Both the position numbers and the translations under genes were made by a program. A stretch of 64,000 nucleotides of DNA from Caldibacillus debilis DSM 16016 (GTDB lineage Bacteria > Bacillota > Bacilli > Bacillales > Caldibacillaceae), in NCBI RefSeq assembly GCF_000383875.1, contig NZ_KB912891.1, positions 178,789 to 242,788 on the forward strand. Reading direction: 5' to 3'. Of the stretch, positions 38,635-48,360 are shown piece by piece. Each line of letters opens with the position of its first letter. Position 1 is the first letter of the stretch. The notes beneath the pieces were generated by a model. The model did not search any database, was not told the DNA's origin, and saw only the letters and a list, made by a program, of their open reading frames with translations.

Positions 38635-38668
38635 GGATGATTCCTTGATCGGGGGATCATCCTTTTTT
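38635..38668 (+). terminator. Terminator upstream of the ABC exporter genes
   Basis: GGATGATTCC pairs with GGGATCATCC, followed by TTTTTT. It would end a transcript carrying the 38176 gene. Confidence 0.7.
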
Positions 38669-38772
38669 ATTTGGCGGGACATTCCCGGATCCAGGCAATT
38701 GTGGAGGGAAAAATCCTTCGGGTATTAAAATTCGGAACATAATCTATTTTTAAAAAATAGCATTGGATTTTT

Positions 38773-38800
38773 TTGTAAATTTTTATATGATAGGTATAAC
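38773..38800 (+). promoter_or_regulatory. Promoter of the ABC exporter operon
   Basis: TTGTAA at 38773-38778, 16 bp, TATAAC at 38795-38800. Confidence 0.6.
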
Positions 38801-38835
38801 GAAAAGGTTGGTTTTCAGAAAGGAGTGACCGCCCG

Positions 38836-39519
38836 TTGCAGATTGAATTGAAGAACGCGACCGTCATCTTCCAATCGATGGAACCGGTCTATGCCCTGCA
38901 AAACGTCACCTTGTCCGTCGAAAAAGGAGAGTGGATATCGATCCTCGGCCCGTCGGGGTCGGGAAAAACCACGTTGTTGAATGTGATCGCCGGCCTGCTT
39001 CCGTTGACGTCCGGCTCCATCCAAGTGGACGGCGGCGATTTGTCCGAATATGGCCAGGACGAATTGCAGGAATACCGGCGCGAGAAAATCGGCTTTATTT
39101 TCCAGGATTATCGCCTCTTTGACCAGTTTACCGTGTTGGAAAACACGATGCTTCCCCAATGGCCGTATCAGCCCAAAAAGCTGATCCGGGAAAAGTCGGA
39201 AGCCGTGTTGGAAAGGTTGGGGATGGGCCATCGCCTGCACGCATTGCCGCAGGAATTGTCGGGGGGCGAAAAACAGCGCGCGGCGATCGCCCGCGCCATT
39301 CTCCATGATCCGCAAATCTTGTTGTGCGATGAGCCGACAGGCAATTTGGACGAAGGAAACCGGCGAAATATTTTGCAGATATTGAAAGGATTGAATGACA
39401 ACGGGATGACCATTTTGTTTGTCACCCATGATCAGGAAGCGGCGGCATACGGATCAAGGACGTTAACCATCCGGGACGGAAAGCTGCGGGAAGGCGGAGA
39501 AATCGGTGATCTTCCATGA
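38836..39519 (+). CDS. ABC transporter ATPase, MacB/LolD/FtsE type
   Basis: 227-residue ATPase with Walker A GPSGSGKTT, signature LSGGEKQR, Walker B ILLCDEPTGNLDEG and switch His in FVTHDQEAA. DEPTGNLD places it with the mechanotransmission (type VII) exporters rather than importers. TTG start lies 9 nt after GGAGTG. Overlaps the permease by 4 bp (ATGA), so the two are translationally coupled. Confidence 0.92.
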   Translation: MQIELKNATVIFQSMEPVYALQNVTLSVEKGEWISILGPSGSGKTTLLNVIAGLLPLTSGSIQVDGGDLSEYGQDELQEYRREKIGFIFQDYRLFDQFTVLENTMLPQWPYQPKKLIREKSEAVLERLGMGHRLHALPQELSGGEKQRAAIARAILHDPQILLCDEPTGNLDEGNRRNILQILKGLNDNGMTILFVTHDQEAAAYGSRTLTIRDGKLREGGEIGDLP

Positions 39520-42209
39520 GCCGGCTGTTGTTCAAACGGATTCTCCGTAAAAAAACCATCCACCTGCTGTTTGTCCTTTCCCTTGTCGGCATCCTTCTGG
39601 CCCTGCCCGCGGCGGCTGCTTCCTTGGGGAATATTCATCGCCAGGTGAAAACGGATATCACCTATTATGCGAGGGGGAGCTATGATCTTTTAGTCCGGCC
39701 GCCCGGCGCAAAACATCCGTTGGAAGACAAAATGGGGATTGTGCCGGAAAACTACATCGGCTTCGGCAACGGGGGGATTTCCGTCGAACAATGGGAACGG
39801 ATCAAAAACCGGAAGGATATTGAGATTGCCGCTCCCGTCGCCTCCTTGGGGTATTTTACCGGGATCAATAACGACATCAGCATCTATCCGCCCGAACATG
39901 AATACAACCGCTACCTCATGCAATTTTACACGTCCGACGGCATCAACGACTATGCCATCAAGCCGGAGTACGCCTGCTTTATATTGAAATATCCGATGGC
40001 GTATCAGGTGGATGGCAATACCTTTGAAACGGACAATGAGTATTTGATCAGCCACAAGGATTTATTAAATGAATGCACGGACAAGAAAGCCGCTTTCCTT
40101 TTGCCCGACACCTATCATTTGTTGGTGGCCATCGATCCGGAAGAGGAGGAAAAATTGACGGGCGTTTCCTTTTCTGACATTGACCCGGATTCTCCCAAAA
40201 TGGGTTTGGGAGCCATGTTTGTCAGAGACAGTTTCCCCGACGCAAAAGCCGTGCCGGTGATCGAGGTGCTCGACGGGAAGACTTCCCTCAAAGCGAAGCT
40301 CAGGATCGATGAACTGGAGTTAAGCAGGAAGGATATCCAAAAATTCCGCGAAAGGCTGGGCCTTTCCGAACCGGGGGATAACGATTCTTACAATATATCT
40401 TTTATCAATCAATGGGGCACGGAAAAATACGACCGGTTGGTTGACGAACTCTTGGCAATGAAAGAAAAAAGCCGGAAGGAATACGATCTGGACCTGTCGG
40501 ATTTTGTGAAGATTTATAAGCAAAATGAGAAAGGAGTTTATGTTAATGAGGAAGGAAAAATAGGCACGGTGTACGACCTTCCGGACAGTTATCCGGGGAT
40601 GGGCTATTTGGTTGAGCATAACTTTGCGGACAGTACCGTCTATTACCGTTCCGGTTTTTTAAACTATGTAACAGAAAACGGCCGCTTGGCCGTGAAGAAG
40701 CTGGACGAGTTAAACGGGGTTCCGATCTATCGGGAAATCGAAAAACATGGTATGAAAACAACGGAAGTCAATCGTGATGAGGACCTGAGGAAGAAGATTA
40801 CGTTCATCCTCGACCCGGTGGGCACCGTGAAAATGGGGAACAAAAAGGAACAGCTGGCGGCCAGCCCCCTCGGCATCTACCAGTTCGCCCCCGTGAAATA
40901 TATTGGGGACGGCGAGCATCATGGGGTCACCCTGGAGCCGACGATTACCCCGGGCAGTTTCGTCACTCCCGCGGCGAAGGGGTTGACGAATATCCAATCG
41001 GCGGCATGGATAAAGGGAGACAAACCGATCGATGCCATCCGCGTAAAGGTCGCCGGCATTGAAGGGTATACCAAGGCGGCCGCCGAAAAAATTGAAAAAG
41101 TGGCGAAGGAAATTGAAGCGATGGGACTGGAGGTGACCATGATCGCCGGGGCCTCGCCGCAAAAATTAAAAGTGGACGTCGAAGGCGTCGGCCTAGTCGA
41201 AGAATCGTGGACCACCCTCGGCGCGGCGGGGACGATCGTGGATGAATGGAATTTGACCAACGTCATCATTGGTGTCCTGTTCGCTTTTGTCGCTCTTTTC
41301 TACCTCATCAACCGGATGCTTTTTTGGGAGGTCGATAACCGAAGGGATGTGCTGCTCTTCCATCAACTCGGGTGGAAGCGGAAGCACATCATCGGATGGT
41401 TCAGGCAAGAAATGGCGGTTCTCCTCCTGCTTTCGGCGTCGATTTCCCTGCCGGGGGCATGGGCTTTGCAAAAATGGGGAAGATTCGGGGCCGATTTTTA
41501 CCTTTGGTTTTTGATCGTTCTTCTTGCCGCCGCGTTCATCCTGCTCGTCGTGCTTCCTTTCAAATTTCGCGGCATTGTCCGGGAGCGGCGGGAATTCCGG
41601 GCGGCAAAAAGGAAAAAGGCCGCAAACAGCGAGTCTTTGGTCCGGAAAAACCTTTCCTATTACGGGAAGCATATCCGTCCGCCCTTCGCCCAGATCGGGA
41701 TCGTCAGCCTGTTGTCTTCCTTTGTCTACCTCTCCATCGGTTCCACCGGGGAACAAACGGGGATAACCCTGTTGGGCGAATACATCAATTTGCAGACGGA
41801 CCGGATTTCCGGCTTCCTCATCGGGACCTCCTATGTCCTGGCCGGTTCCACCTTGATCGAAAGCATCCTTTCCCTGCTGAAAGTGCGCGAGAAGGAATTG
41901 GAAAACTTCCGGCTCATCGGGTGGAAAAACCGTCATATTTTCCGGCTCTATCTAAAGGAAACGGCGGCCTGGTCCGCCCTGGCGGCCGCATCGGGCTGCG
42001 CGGCAAGCGCCGCGCTGTACAGCGCCTTCTATCCGATCCATTGGAAAGGATTTCTTTTCTTGGGGGCCAACTGGGCGGGGTTTACCTTGCTTTTGCTCGC
42101 CGTTTCCGCCTTTACCATCCGCTGGCGGATAAGGGGCGGTTCCGGCGGTATTTCCGGGAAAGTCCTGCAGGAGGGGAAAGGAAAGGTTGATGCGGGGCAA
42201 AGCTTTTAA
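39516..42209 (+). CDS. Large FtsX-type ABC permease
   Basis: 897-residue membrane protein. One N-terminal helix (residues 18-37), then about 540 residues of extracytoplasmic sequence, three helices around 580-690, a cytoplasmic basic loop (REFRAAKRKKA), and four C-terminal helices including AYLYSAF-like segments near 835. This resembles MacB/FtsX transporters but with two permease bundles and a much larger outer domain. With the ATPase it may extract or sense lipids, peptides or antibiotics at the membrane, but no two-component genes are adjacent, as would be expected for a bacitracin-type module. Substrate unknown. Confidence 0.85.
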   Translation: MSRLLFKRILRKKTIHLLFVLSLVGILLALPAAAASLGNIHRQVKTDITYYARGSYDLLVRPPGAKHPLEDKMGIVPENYIGFGNGGISVEQWERIKNRKDIEIAAPVASLGYFTGINNDISIYPPEHEYNRYLMQFYTSDGINDYAIKPEYACFILKYPMAYQVDGNTFETDNEYLISHKDLLNECTDKKAAFLLPDTYHLLVAIDPEEEEKLTGVSFSDIDPDSPKMGLGAMFVRDSFPDAKAVPVIEVLDGKTSLKAKLRIDELELSRKDIQKFRERLGLSEPGDNDSYNISFINQWGTEKYDRLVDELLAMKEKSRKEYDLDLSDFVKIYKQNEKGVYVNEEGKIGTVYDLPDSYPGMGYLVEHNFADSTVYYRSGFLNYVTENGRLAVKKLDELNGVPIYREIEKHGMKTTEVNRDEDLRKKITFILDPVGTVKMGNKKEQLAASPLGIYQFAPVKYIGDGEHHGVTLEPTITPGSFVTPAAKGLTNIQSAAWIKGDKPIDAIRVKVAGIEGYTKAAAEKIEKVAKEIEAMGLEVTMIAGASPQKLKVDVEGVGLVEESWTTLGAAGTIVDEWNLTNVIIGVLFAFVALFYLINRMLFWEVDNRRDVLLFHQLGWKRKHIIGWFRQEMAVLLLLSASISLPGAWALQKWGRFGADFYLWFLIVLLAAAFILLVVLPFKFRGIVRERREFRAAKRKKAANSESLVRKNLSYYGKHIRPPFAQIGIVSLLSSFVYLSIGSTGEQTGITLLGEYINLQTDRISGFLIGTSYVLAGSTLIESILSLLKVREKELENFRLIGWKNRHIFRLYLKETAAWSALAAASGCAASAALYSAFYPIHWKGFLFLGANWAGFTLLLLAVSAFTIRWRIRGGSGGISGKVLQEGKGKVDAGQSF

Positions 42210-42368
42210 AAGAGCGGAAAATCGGCGGTTTCCTGGGAAAAACGGGATCGGCGGTTAGTATGAGAAATTCTGCAGTGAGTGCCCAAGTGGCTCCACGTGA
42301 AAACCAAGAACGGAAAGTTTAGGATGTGGGATTCCGTTGCCGGCGACCTAGGTGATTCCCGCAAAACG

Positions 42369-42416
42369 CAAAAACCCCTGTAAAGCCGGAAGGAGCGTGC
42401 ATTACAGGGGTTTTTT
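42369..42416. terminator. Terminator of the ABC exporter operon
   Basis: AAAACCCCTGTAA pairs perfectly with TTACAGGGGTTTT around an 18-nt loop, with six T following on the plus strand and A-run symmetry that could serve the minus strand too. Confidence 0.9.
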
Positions 42417-43006
42417 GCGCATGTCGACCGGATGGGCCGTGAGGCCGGAAAAACCCCGGAACAGCCGCAAGGGTTGTCCGGCGCATGCGACCATATGTAT
42501 CAGGTCCGGAAAGTTTCCCGAATAACCGCAAGGCGCTGTTTGGTGCACGCGCGGGACCGGCATCGGGCTGCAGAGCTTCCGGATGAATGCGATGTTTTAT
42601 CCGGCCATGCAAACATCCGGACGCCGGGCAGGCGGATTGGAGAGTTTCGTCTCCCCGCGGAAGGCGGATATGCAAGGATCCGCCGATCTGCCGCCGTGCT
42701 TTTTTGAATAGGAGACGGACGAAGAAAGAAAGGTTCTGAACCTGATCAGTTGCACATATTGGAAGCGATGAAAGGAGATCGTTATGAACGAACAACAACA
42801 TGAGGCATAAACCCCGGCCAATTCCTGCTGTTGTAATTTTTCGACCGTTATGAAAGAACAACAGGGAACCGGAAAAATTGCGGAAACGCCGGATCATGCA
42901 CGCGTGCGGATCGTGCCTGCCAGCCATTGGCGAAAATCCCGCTTTGGGCATGAGGGATTTTTCCGCAAACGGCCGTGATTTCCTTTTTTGCGGCGGATTC
43001 GAACCG
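42417..43006. other. Spacer with degenerate repeats between convergent genes
   Basis: CCGGAAA...CCGCAAGG...GCA.GCG blocks start at 42445 and 42506 (61-bp step). A perfect ribosome binding site AAAGGAGA precedes an 8-codon frame at 42783-42809 (MNEQQHEA), and GTTATGAA(C/A)GAACAACA recurs 66 bp later at 42847. No gene of normal size is visible. Confidence 0.45.
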
Positions 43007-44173
43007 TTACGAGAACGCCCGTTTGAACCGCTGCAATCCTTCCTCCAGCATCGGCCTCGGGCAGGCGATGTTCATCCGCAGGAATCCGTCGCCCTCCTCG
43101 CCGAATTTTTTCCCCGGTTCCAACAGGATTTTTCCTTTTTCGATCAAAGCCTTCATCAATTGTTCCTCGGGAAGCTGCAATTCCCGGCAATCGAGCCAGA
43201 GCAGATAGGTGCCTTCCGGAACGACCGGCCGGACCGCAGGCAGCTCCGTTTTTAGAAATTCAATGGACATCCTCACGTTTTCTTTCAGGTAAGAAAGCAG
43301 TTCCTCCAGCCATTTTTCCCCGTGTTGATAGGCGGCCTCCATGGCGATGTTGGCAAAAAGATTGGGACCGTGGAAAGCGATTTTCTGCTGCTCCCTTTTC
43401 ACCTTTTTCCGGATGTCCCGGTCGGCGATGACCATAAATGAGGCCTGCAGCCCGGGGATGTTGAAGGTTTTGCTCGGTGCCATGAAGGTGATGCTTTGTC
43501 TTTCCCACGCGGGATGCAAAGACGCGATCGGCAGATGGCGATTCGGTTCATACACGATATCCGCATGGATTTCGTCGGACAGGATGTAGACCCCGTATTT
43601 TTCGCACAATGCCCCGATCGCTTCCAGCTCGTCCCTTTTCCAGACCCGTCCGACCGGATTGTGGGGGCTGCATAAAAGAAAGGCTTTTACCCCGTTTTTC
43701 AGCTTCCTTTCCAGATCGTCGAAATCGATCGTATAAGCATTCCCGTCGTACACCAAAGGATTGACGGCAAGTTCCCGGCCGTTGTTTTTGATCACCTGGT
43801 AGAAAGGGTGATAAACCGGGGATTGGATCAGGATCTTGTCCCCCGCATCCGTGAGGGCGCGGATGGCCAGGGCGAGGGAGGAGACGACGCCCGGACCCAA
43901 CAGGATGGAATCTTCCGGGACCGTCCAGTGAAATCTTTTTTCAAGCCATAGCCGGATCGTTGAAAATAGAGAGCCGGGGGGAGCGGCGTAGCCGTAAATC
44001 CCGTGTTCCGCCCGTTTGATCAAAGCTTCCGTAATTTCCCTTGGCGAAAGGAAATCCATATCGGCCACCCACATGGGCAAGAGATCGTCCCGTCGATAGA
44101 TTTTTTTCGGGACCTTCCATTTGACGCTGTCGGTTGACGTTCGGTCGATCCATGCGTCTGAAAAAACAGCCAT
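43007..44173 (-). CDS. patB: PatB/MalY-type PLP-dependent C-S lyase
   Basis: Cytosolic fold-type I enzyme of 388 residues that cleaves cystathionine or cysteine to pyruvate, ammonia and a thiol, with possible aminotransferase activity. Visible PLP-site elements are PMWVADMDF at the N-terminus, LLCSPHNPVGRVW near 165, ILSDEIHADIV near 195 and the lysine in APSKTFNIPGLQ near 230. It is followed by yugI on the opposite strand, matching the B. subtilis patB-yugI neighbourhood. The ATG start (MAVFSDAW) is preceded by AGGAGGATCGGG. Confidence 0.92.
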   Translation of the reverse strand: MAVFSDAWIDRTSTDSVKWKVPKKIYRRDDLLPMWVADMDFLSPREITEALIKRAEHGIYGYAAPPGSLFSTIRLWLEKRFHWTVPEDSILLGPGVVSSLALAIRALTDAGDKILIQSPVYHPFYQVIKNNGRELAVNPLVYDGNAYTIDFDDLERKLKNGVKAFLLCSPHNPVGRVWKRDELEAIGALCEKYGVYILSDEIHADIVYEPNRHLPIASLHPAWERQSITFMAPSKTFNIPGLQASFMVIADRDIRKKVKREQQKIAFHGPNLFANIAMEAAYQHGEKWLEELLSYLKENVRMSIEFLKTELPAVRPVVPEGTYLLWLDCRELQLPEEQLMKALIEKGKILLEPGKKFGEEGDGFLRMNIACPRPMLEEGLQRFKRAFS

Positions 44174-44290
44174 CCCGATCCTCCTAACCGTTTTTTCCTT
44201 ATCATACCAAAAAATGATCCGGATGGGGGAACGGAAGGACTTTCGGCTCGTGTATCAAACGGGACGCGGGAAGAAAAAGGGAAAATCTTT

Positions 44291-44318
44291 TTCACCTGTT
44301 CCAAAAATATGTTATAAT
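44291..44318 (+). promoter_or_regulatory. Promoter of yugI
   Basis: TTCACC at 44291-44296, 16 bp, perfect TATAAT at 44313-44318. Confidence 0.6.
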
Positions 44319-44366
44319 TTTTGAATCATACGCATAAAGGAAAACTATAGACTTAGGAGTGTTGTC

Positions 44367-44765
44367 ATGAATGATAAATGGAAAGTCGGAAGCGTCGTCA
44401 AAGGGAAAGTGATCGGCATCCAACCGTATGGCGTGTTCGTGCAATTATCCGATCATGTCCAAGGATTGGTTCATATATCCGAAATTACGAATGGCTATGT
44501 AAAAAATATCCATGATTATGTGAAAATCGGTCAGGTGATCCGCGTAAAAATCATCGGCGCATCCGGGGAAGGGAAACTCCGGTTGTCGATGAAAAGTTTG
44601 GAAAAGAAGCAAAAACCGCCGAAAAGAAAGCGCCCGGACGCGAAAATGGCCGATGCGAAATACCGCCGTGTCAACCTTCCTTCCGGACGGGGATTTTATC
44701 CTTTAAAGAAAAAGCTGAAAGAGTGGATCGCCCAATCAATGGAAGAATATTCCATCAAACGTTAA
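44367..44765 (+). CDS. yugI: S1-domain RNA-binding protein, general stress protein 13
   Basis: 132 residues. Residues 5-75 form a complete S1 RNA-binding domain (VGSVVKGKVIGIQPYGVFVQL, GLVHISEI, VKIIGASGEGKLRLSMK). The rest is a basic tail with KKQKPPKRKRPDAK. Such proteins bind the ribosome or mRNA, and B. subtilis YugI is a general stress protein. ATG follows TTAGGAGTG. Confidence 0.93.
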   Translation: MNDKWKVGSVVKGKVIGIQPYGVFVQLSDHVQGLVHISEITNGYVKNIHDYVKIGQVIRVKIIGASGEGKLRLSMKSLEKKQKPPKRKRPDAKMADAKYRRVNLPSGRGFYPLKKKLKEWIAQSMEEYSIKR

Positions 44766-44978
44766 GGCCGCTGCCCATTTTTCTTCCCTCGAACGGATCA
44801 TGCCTCGAAACAGGGCTTGCGTTTCCATGCGCGGGCACTTTCCTCATCCTTTTCCTTCCGCCGATGTCACCGGGGAACCGTCTTTTTGCCTTTCCCCTTT
44901 TATCCCTTTCTCCGCCTGAAAGCATCCGTTACAATAAGAATATAGCGTGAAATTTTCATTGGAATGGAGGTTCAAACA

Positions 44979-46196
44979 TTGGCGCATCGTTTCACGGAAG
45001 AAATCATTGAATTGACGGAAAAGTACGGCGCCCGCAATTATCATCCGCTGCCCGTGGTCATTTCCAAAGCGGAAGGGGTATGGGTGGAAGATCCCGAAGG
45101 CAATAAATATTTAGACATGCTCAGTGCCTATTCGGCCGTCAATCAGGGCCACCGCCATCCGAAAATCGTCCGGGCGTTAAAAGAACAGGCCGATCGGGTT
45201 ACGTTGACATCCCGGGCCTTTCACAACGACCAATTGGGCCCGTGGTATGAAAAAGTGGCCCGACTGACGAAAAAAGAGATGGTCCTGCCGATGAACACCG
45301 GCGCGGAAGCGGTGGAGACGGCCGTCAAAGCGGCGAGGCGCTGGGCTTACGATGTCAAAGGCGTCGAAGAAAACAAGGCGGAAATTATCGCCTGCGAGGG
45401 GAACTTCCACGGACGGACGATGCTCGCCGTCAGCTTATCGTCGGAGCCGGAATACCAACGGGGGTTCGGTCCCCTGCTGCCGGGCATTAAACTCGTTCCA
45501 TACGGCGATTTGGAAGCGCTAAAGGAAGCGATTACCGAAAATACCGCCGCTTTTCTCGTCGAACCGATCCAAGGGGAAGCCGGCATCCATATTCCGCCGG
45601 ACGGCTATTTGCGGAAGGCCTACGAGATTTGCAAGGAGAACAAGGTGCTGTTTCTCGCCGATGAAATCCAATCCGGTTTGGGCCGGTCGGGAAAAATGTT
45701 CGCCTGCGACTGGGAAGGGGTCGTTCCCGATGTCTACATATTGGGAAAAGCGCTGGGCGGTGGTGTTTTCCCGATTTCCTGCGTCGCCGCCGACCGGGAC
45801 ATTTTGGGCGTCTTCAATCCGGGTTCCCACGGTTCCACCTTCGGCGGGAATCCCCTGGCCTGCGCCGTATCCATCGCCGCCCTGGACGTGATCGTGGAGG
45901 AGGACCTGCCGCGCCGATCCCTGGAGCTCGGCGGGTACTTCCTGGAAAAATTGCGGACGATCGACCATCCCGACATAAAGGAAGTCCGGGGGAGGGGATT
46001 ATTTATCGGCATCGAATTGCACACCCCCGCCCGGAAATATTGCGAAGCCCTGAAAGCGAAGAGGCTGCTCTGCAAAGAAACCCATGAAAACGTCATCCGT
46101 TTGGCCCCACCCCTCGTCATCACCAAGGAGGAGCTGGATTGGGCCTTTGAACGGATTCAGGCGGTGTTTGCGGAAATGCGGCCGGCGGCCGTGTAA
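44979..46196 (+). CDS. rocD: Ornithine aminotransferase RocD
   Basis: Transfers the delta-amino group of ornithine to 2-oxoglutarate, giving glutamate semialdehyde, in arginine and ornithine breakdown or proline supply. The 405-residue PLP enzyme shows [52 protein letters not shown] and the PLP lysine in [14 protein letters not shown] place the start at TTG 44979: the ATG at 44964 is itself part of the GGAGG ribosome binding site, 8 nt before the TTG. I saw no sigma-54 promoter, unlike the roc genes of B. subtilis. A strong terminator follows. Confidence 0.93.
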   Translation: MAHRFTEEIIELTEKYGARNYHPLPVVISKAEGVWVEDPEGNKYLDMLSAYSAVNQGHRHPKIVRALKEQADRVTLTSRAFHNDQLGPWYEKVARLTKKEMVLPMNTGAEAVETAVKAARRWAYDVKGVEENKAEIIACEGNFHGRTMLAVSLSSEPEYQRGFGPLLPGIKLVPYGDLEALKEAITENTAAFLVEPIQGEAGIHIPPDGYLRKAYEICKENKVLFLADEIQSGLGRSGKMFACDWEGVVPDVYILGKALGGGVFPISCVAADRDILGVFNPGSHGSTFGGNPLACAVSIAALDVIVEEDLPRRSLELGGYFLEKLRTIDHPDIKEVRGRGLFIGIELHTPARKYCEALKAKRLLCKETHENVIRLAPPLVITKEELDWAFERIQAVFAEMRPAAV

Positions 46197-46289
46197 TTTT
46201 CGGCGGATGAACCGGGACATGGGGATCGAAAAATAATAGAAAAGATGGAGCTTGAATACTTCGTTCTGTTAATTAAGGAGCAGAAAATC

Positions 46290-46335
46290 AAGGAGGGTGC
46301 TTCAAAAGGGGTTCTTTTGGGCACCCTTCCTTTTT
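46290..46335 (+). terminator. Terminator of rocD
   Basis: AAGGAGGGTGC pairs with GCACCCTTCCTT (one bulge) around a 20-nt loop, followed by a T tract. Confidence 0.85.
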
Positions 46336-46408
46336 GAGAAATATGACTGAAGTCTATAAAACTTTTTTGCCAAGGTAAAATTTTTTCGAAAAAAAGAGGG
46401 AATGGAAG

Positions 46409-46561
46409 ATGGGGCAAAATAAGTTGTTTAACTTCTCGATCATTCCTCAAAACCTCCCGATGCCCGATGTTAAATATCCGCGGGGAGAACAGATTGGAAA
46501 AATGTCGAAAATTGTCATTCTAAAATTGTTGGAATTTATTATAAAATATGTTAAATTTTGA
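46409..46561 (+). CDS. Candidate 50-residue cationic peptide upstream of exporter genes
   Basis: ATG at 46409 lies about 8 nt after AGAGGG, and 50 codons run to TGA. The N-terminal 30 residues (MGQNKLFNFSIIPQNLPMPD, then VKYPRGEQIG) are polar with several prolines. The C-terminal 19 (MSKIVILKLLEFIIKYVKF) would form a cationic amphipathic helix like those of leaderless bacteriocins or phenol-soluble modulins. It stands directly ahead of an export-type ABC cluster on the same strand. Against it: the DNA is AT-rich promoter-like sequence and I recognise no homologue. Confidence 0.4.
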   Translation: MGQNKLFNFSIIPQNLPMPDVKYPRGEQIGKMSKIVILKLLEFIIKYVKF

Positions 46562-46757
46562 TTTATAGAAAAAGCATGACATATCCAAATGGTTTTCGAA
46601 CTTCAAAAGTTGGGAGATTGGATCATCATTGTTCGATTCCATTTATTTTGGAGAATGTCAGGAAAAACCTTTTGACTTGATGACGCCCGCATTAATAGAA
46701 ACCATAGACATCCACAGCTGCGAAAAAGTCTCCGAATCCCTTCAAAGGATGGTTGTT

Positions 46758-47573
46758 ATGGCTCTGTTTTTAGGCAAAAGGCTGCTGTTGAGCAAATCCC
46801 TCTATATTTCTTTAGGGTTCGGCCTGTTTTTATCCCTTTATCATGTGAAGGCGGAAATCATTCCCCAATTGGTATGGCTGACCTTGGGGCTCCAAAAGAA
46901 CCAGGGGATTGATTTCACCCCTTATTCCGAATGGTTTGGCACGGGCCTGTCCGTTCTTTCATCGGTTTTTTTCATCACCCTGCCCATTTTGGCGTCGCTT
47001 CCTTTTTCCGACACGTATTTGAAAGACCGGCAAACGGGGTATTTCACGGCCATTCTGTCGAAGGGAAAGACCGGCCGCTATTTCGCGGGGCTGTATTTTT
47101 ACAATTTTCTCGCGGCGGCGCTCATCAGTGTCATTCCTTTGCTGGTCAATCTTTATTTTTCCTTTATGATCTTGCCGGACGTAAAACCGGATCCGATTGT
47201 CAATAATCGGCTTTATCTAAGCCCGGATGCAACCTTTTTCCAACCGTTGTATTACAGCTATCCGCTTCTCCATATTTTCTTTTATATTTTGCTTGTGTCC
47301 TTGTTTTCCGGAATGTTCGCCAGTCTTTCTTTAAGCCTTTCCTTTTACGTCAATAACCGCTTTCTCGCCCTGACCGGCTCTTTTCTCATCGTGATGGTTT
47401 GGACCCTCGTCCTCCAGGGCTTAGGAAAGTACGGCTGGGTTCCTTCCGATTTTTTGCGGCAATTTGCTACTGATTCCGTGTCTTTTCCCGTTGCGGCCGC
47501 CATTTTTTTGACGGGCATGCTGGCGAGTGCAGCCGCCTATCTGTACGGGGTGAAAAAACTTGTCATTCCTTAA
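46758..47573 (+). CDS. ABC-2-type permease subunit 1 of an unassigned exporter
   Basis: About 271 residues and six hydrophobic segments: YISLGFGLFLSLYHV, LSVLSSVFFITLPILASL, a long pair near 135-165, HIFFYILLVSLFSGMFASL, FLALTGSFLIVMVW and a last one near the end. I chose ATG 46758, 8 nt after AAAGGA. The frame is open from TTG 46629, which would add 43 residues (MFDSIYFGECQEKPFDLMTP...) with a weaker site. DTYLKDRQTGYF after helix 2 is typical of ABC-2 permeases that sit in multi-permease clusters. The next gene overlaps by 14 bp. Confidence 0.8.
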   Translation: MALFLGKRLLLSKSLYISLGFGLFLSLYHVKAEIIPQLVWLTLGLQKNQGIDFTPYSEWFGTGLSVLSSVFFITLPILASLPFSDTYLKDRQTGYFTAILSKGKTGRYFAGLYFYNFLAAALISVIPLLVNLYFSFMILPDVKPDPIVNNRLYLSPDATFFQPLYYSYPLLHIFFYILLVSLFSGMFASLSLSLSFYVNNRFLALTGSFLIVMVWTLVLQGLGKYGWVPSDFLRQFATDSVSFPVAAAIFLTGMLASAAAYLYGVKKLVIP

Positions 47574-48357
47574 CTTTTTCAAAGTATTTTTCATGGATTG
47601 GCAGCGCTCCCTTTGGAAGATGGCTGCCTGCATCGGAATATTGATCCTGGGAATCTCGGTATTTTCCAATATTGAAACCTTATTTCCGTGGGAGCAGGGG
47701 CTTCCGGACGTTTTTAACATGTTGTTCATCGAATCAAGTCTGCTTGCCTTCTCCGTTCCCGCCTTTTTGCTCATCCTTTTTTTCGTCCTGACGCCTTTGT
47801 TCCAACCGCTGAGGATCGTCCGCTTTCAAAAACGGGAGATTTTGGCTTGGACCGTGTTCCGGATCGTTTTCTTCACCGTGCTTATTTATCTGGCCGCTTA
47901 TTTTGCTTTCGGGTTTTTGTTTGCCTGGCTGAAAACCGGTTCGCTCCAAAACACGTGGGCGACGAAAGAAGGAACGCCGTATCTCATTTATAAGGATGAA
48001 ATTGATTTATCCTTATTCGCGACGCCTTACATGATTCTCCGCTACGGGCTGACCGAGTTTTCGGCTTTCCTGTTTCTCGGCCTTGCCGCCGCCTTCCTAT
48101 ATTTGTTATCGGACCGTTATATTTATGCGTTTTTTCTAGTTGTAGGGTTTCTTATTTTTGACTTTGCCCTGCATTCGTTATTTATGATATCCCTATTTTT
48201 GAATAAGGCCGCGGTAAGGTTGGGAACATGGGGTGACGGGAAGGATTTATTGGGAATCGTCCTGTATTTTTTCGGGCTGTCGGTTGTGTTGATGATCGGC
48301 ATTTTTATTTTGCTGCTGCGGAAAGATTTCCTGTCCCAGAGCGGAAAGAAGGAGTAG
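47560..48357 (+). CDS. ABC-2-type permease subunit 2 of an unassigned exporter
   Basis: 265 residues with six hydrophobic segments and a cytoplasmic FQKREILAWTVFRI stretch between helices 2 and 3, an equivalent of the coupling loop. TTG start at 47560 overlaps the end of the previous gene and lies 7 nt after GGGGTG, implying coupled translation; ATG at 47593 lacks a ribosome binding site. Family membership is by topology and context only. Confidence 0.75.
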   Translation: MSFLNFFKVFFMDWQRSLWKMAACIGILILGISVFSNIETLFPWEQGLPDVFNMLFIESSLLAFSVPAFLLILFFVLTPLFQPLRIVRFQKREILAWTVFRIVFFTVLIYLAAYFAFGFLFAWLKTGSLQNTWATKEGTPYLIYKDEIDLSLFATPYMILRYGLTEFSAFLFLGLAAAFLYLLSDRYIYAFFLVVGFLIFDFALHSLFMISLFLNKAAVRLGTWGDGKDLLGIVLYFFGLSVVLMIGIFILLLRKDFLSQSGKKE

Positions 48358-48360
48358 CCC

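Noticed and set aside
38433-38648. 71-codon frame upstream of the ABC exporter
   Set aside because: TTG start without a ribosome binding site; its end runs into a terminator stem.
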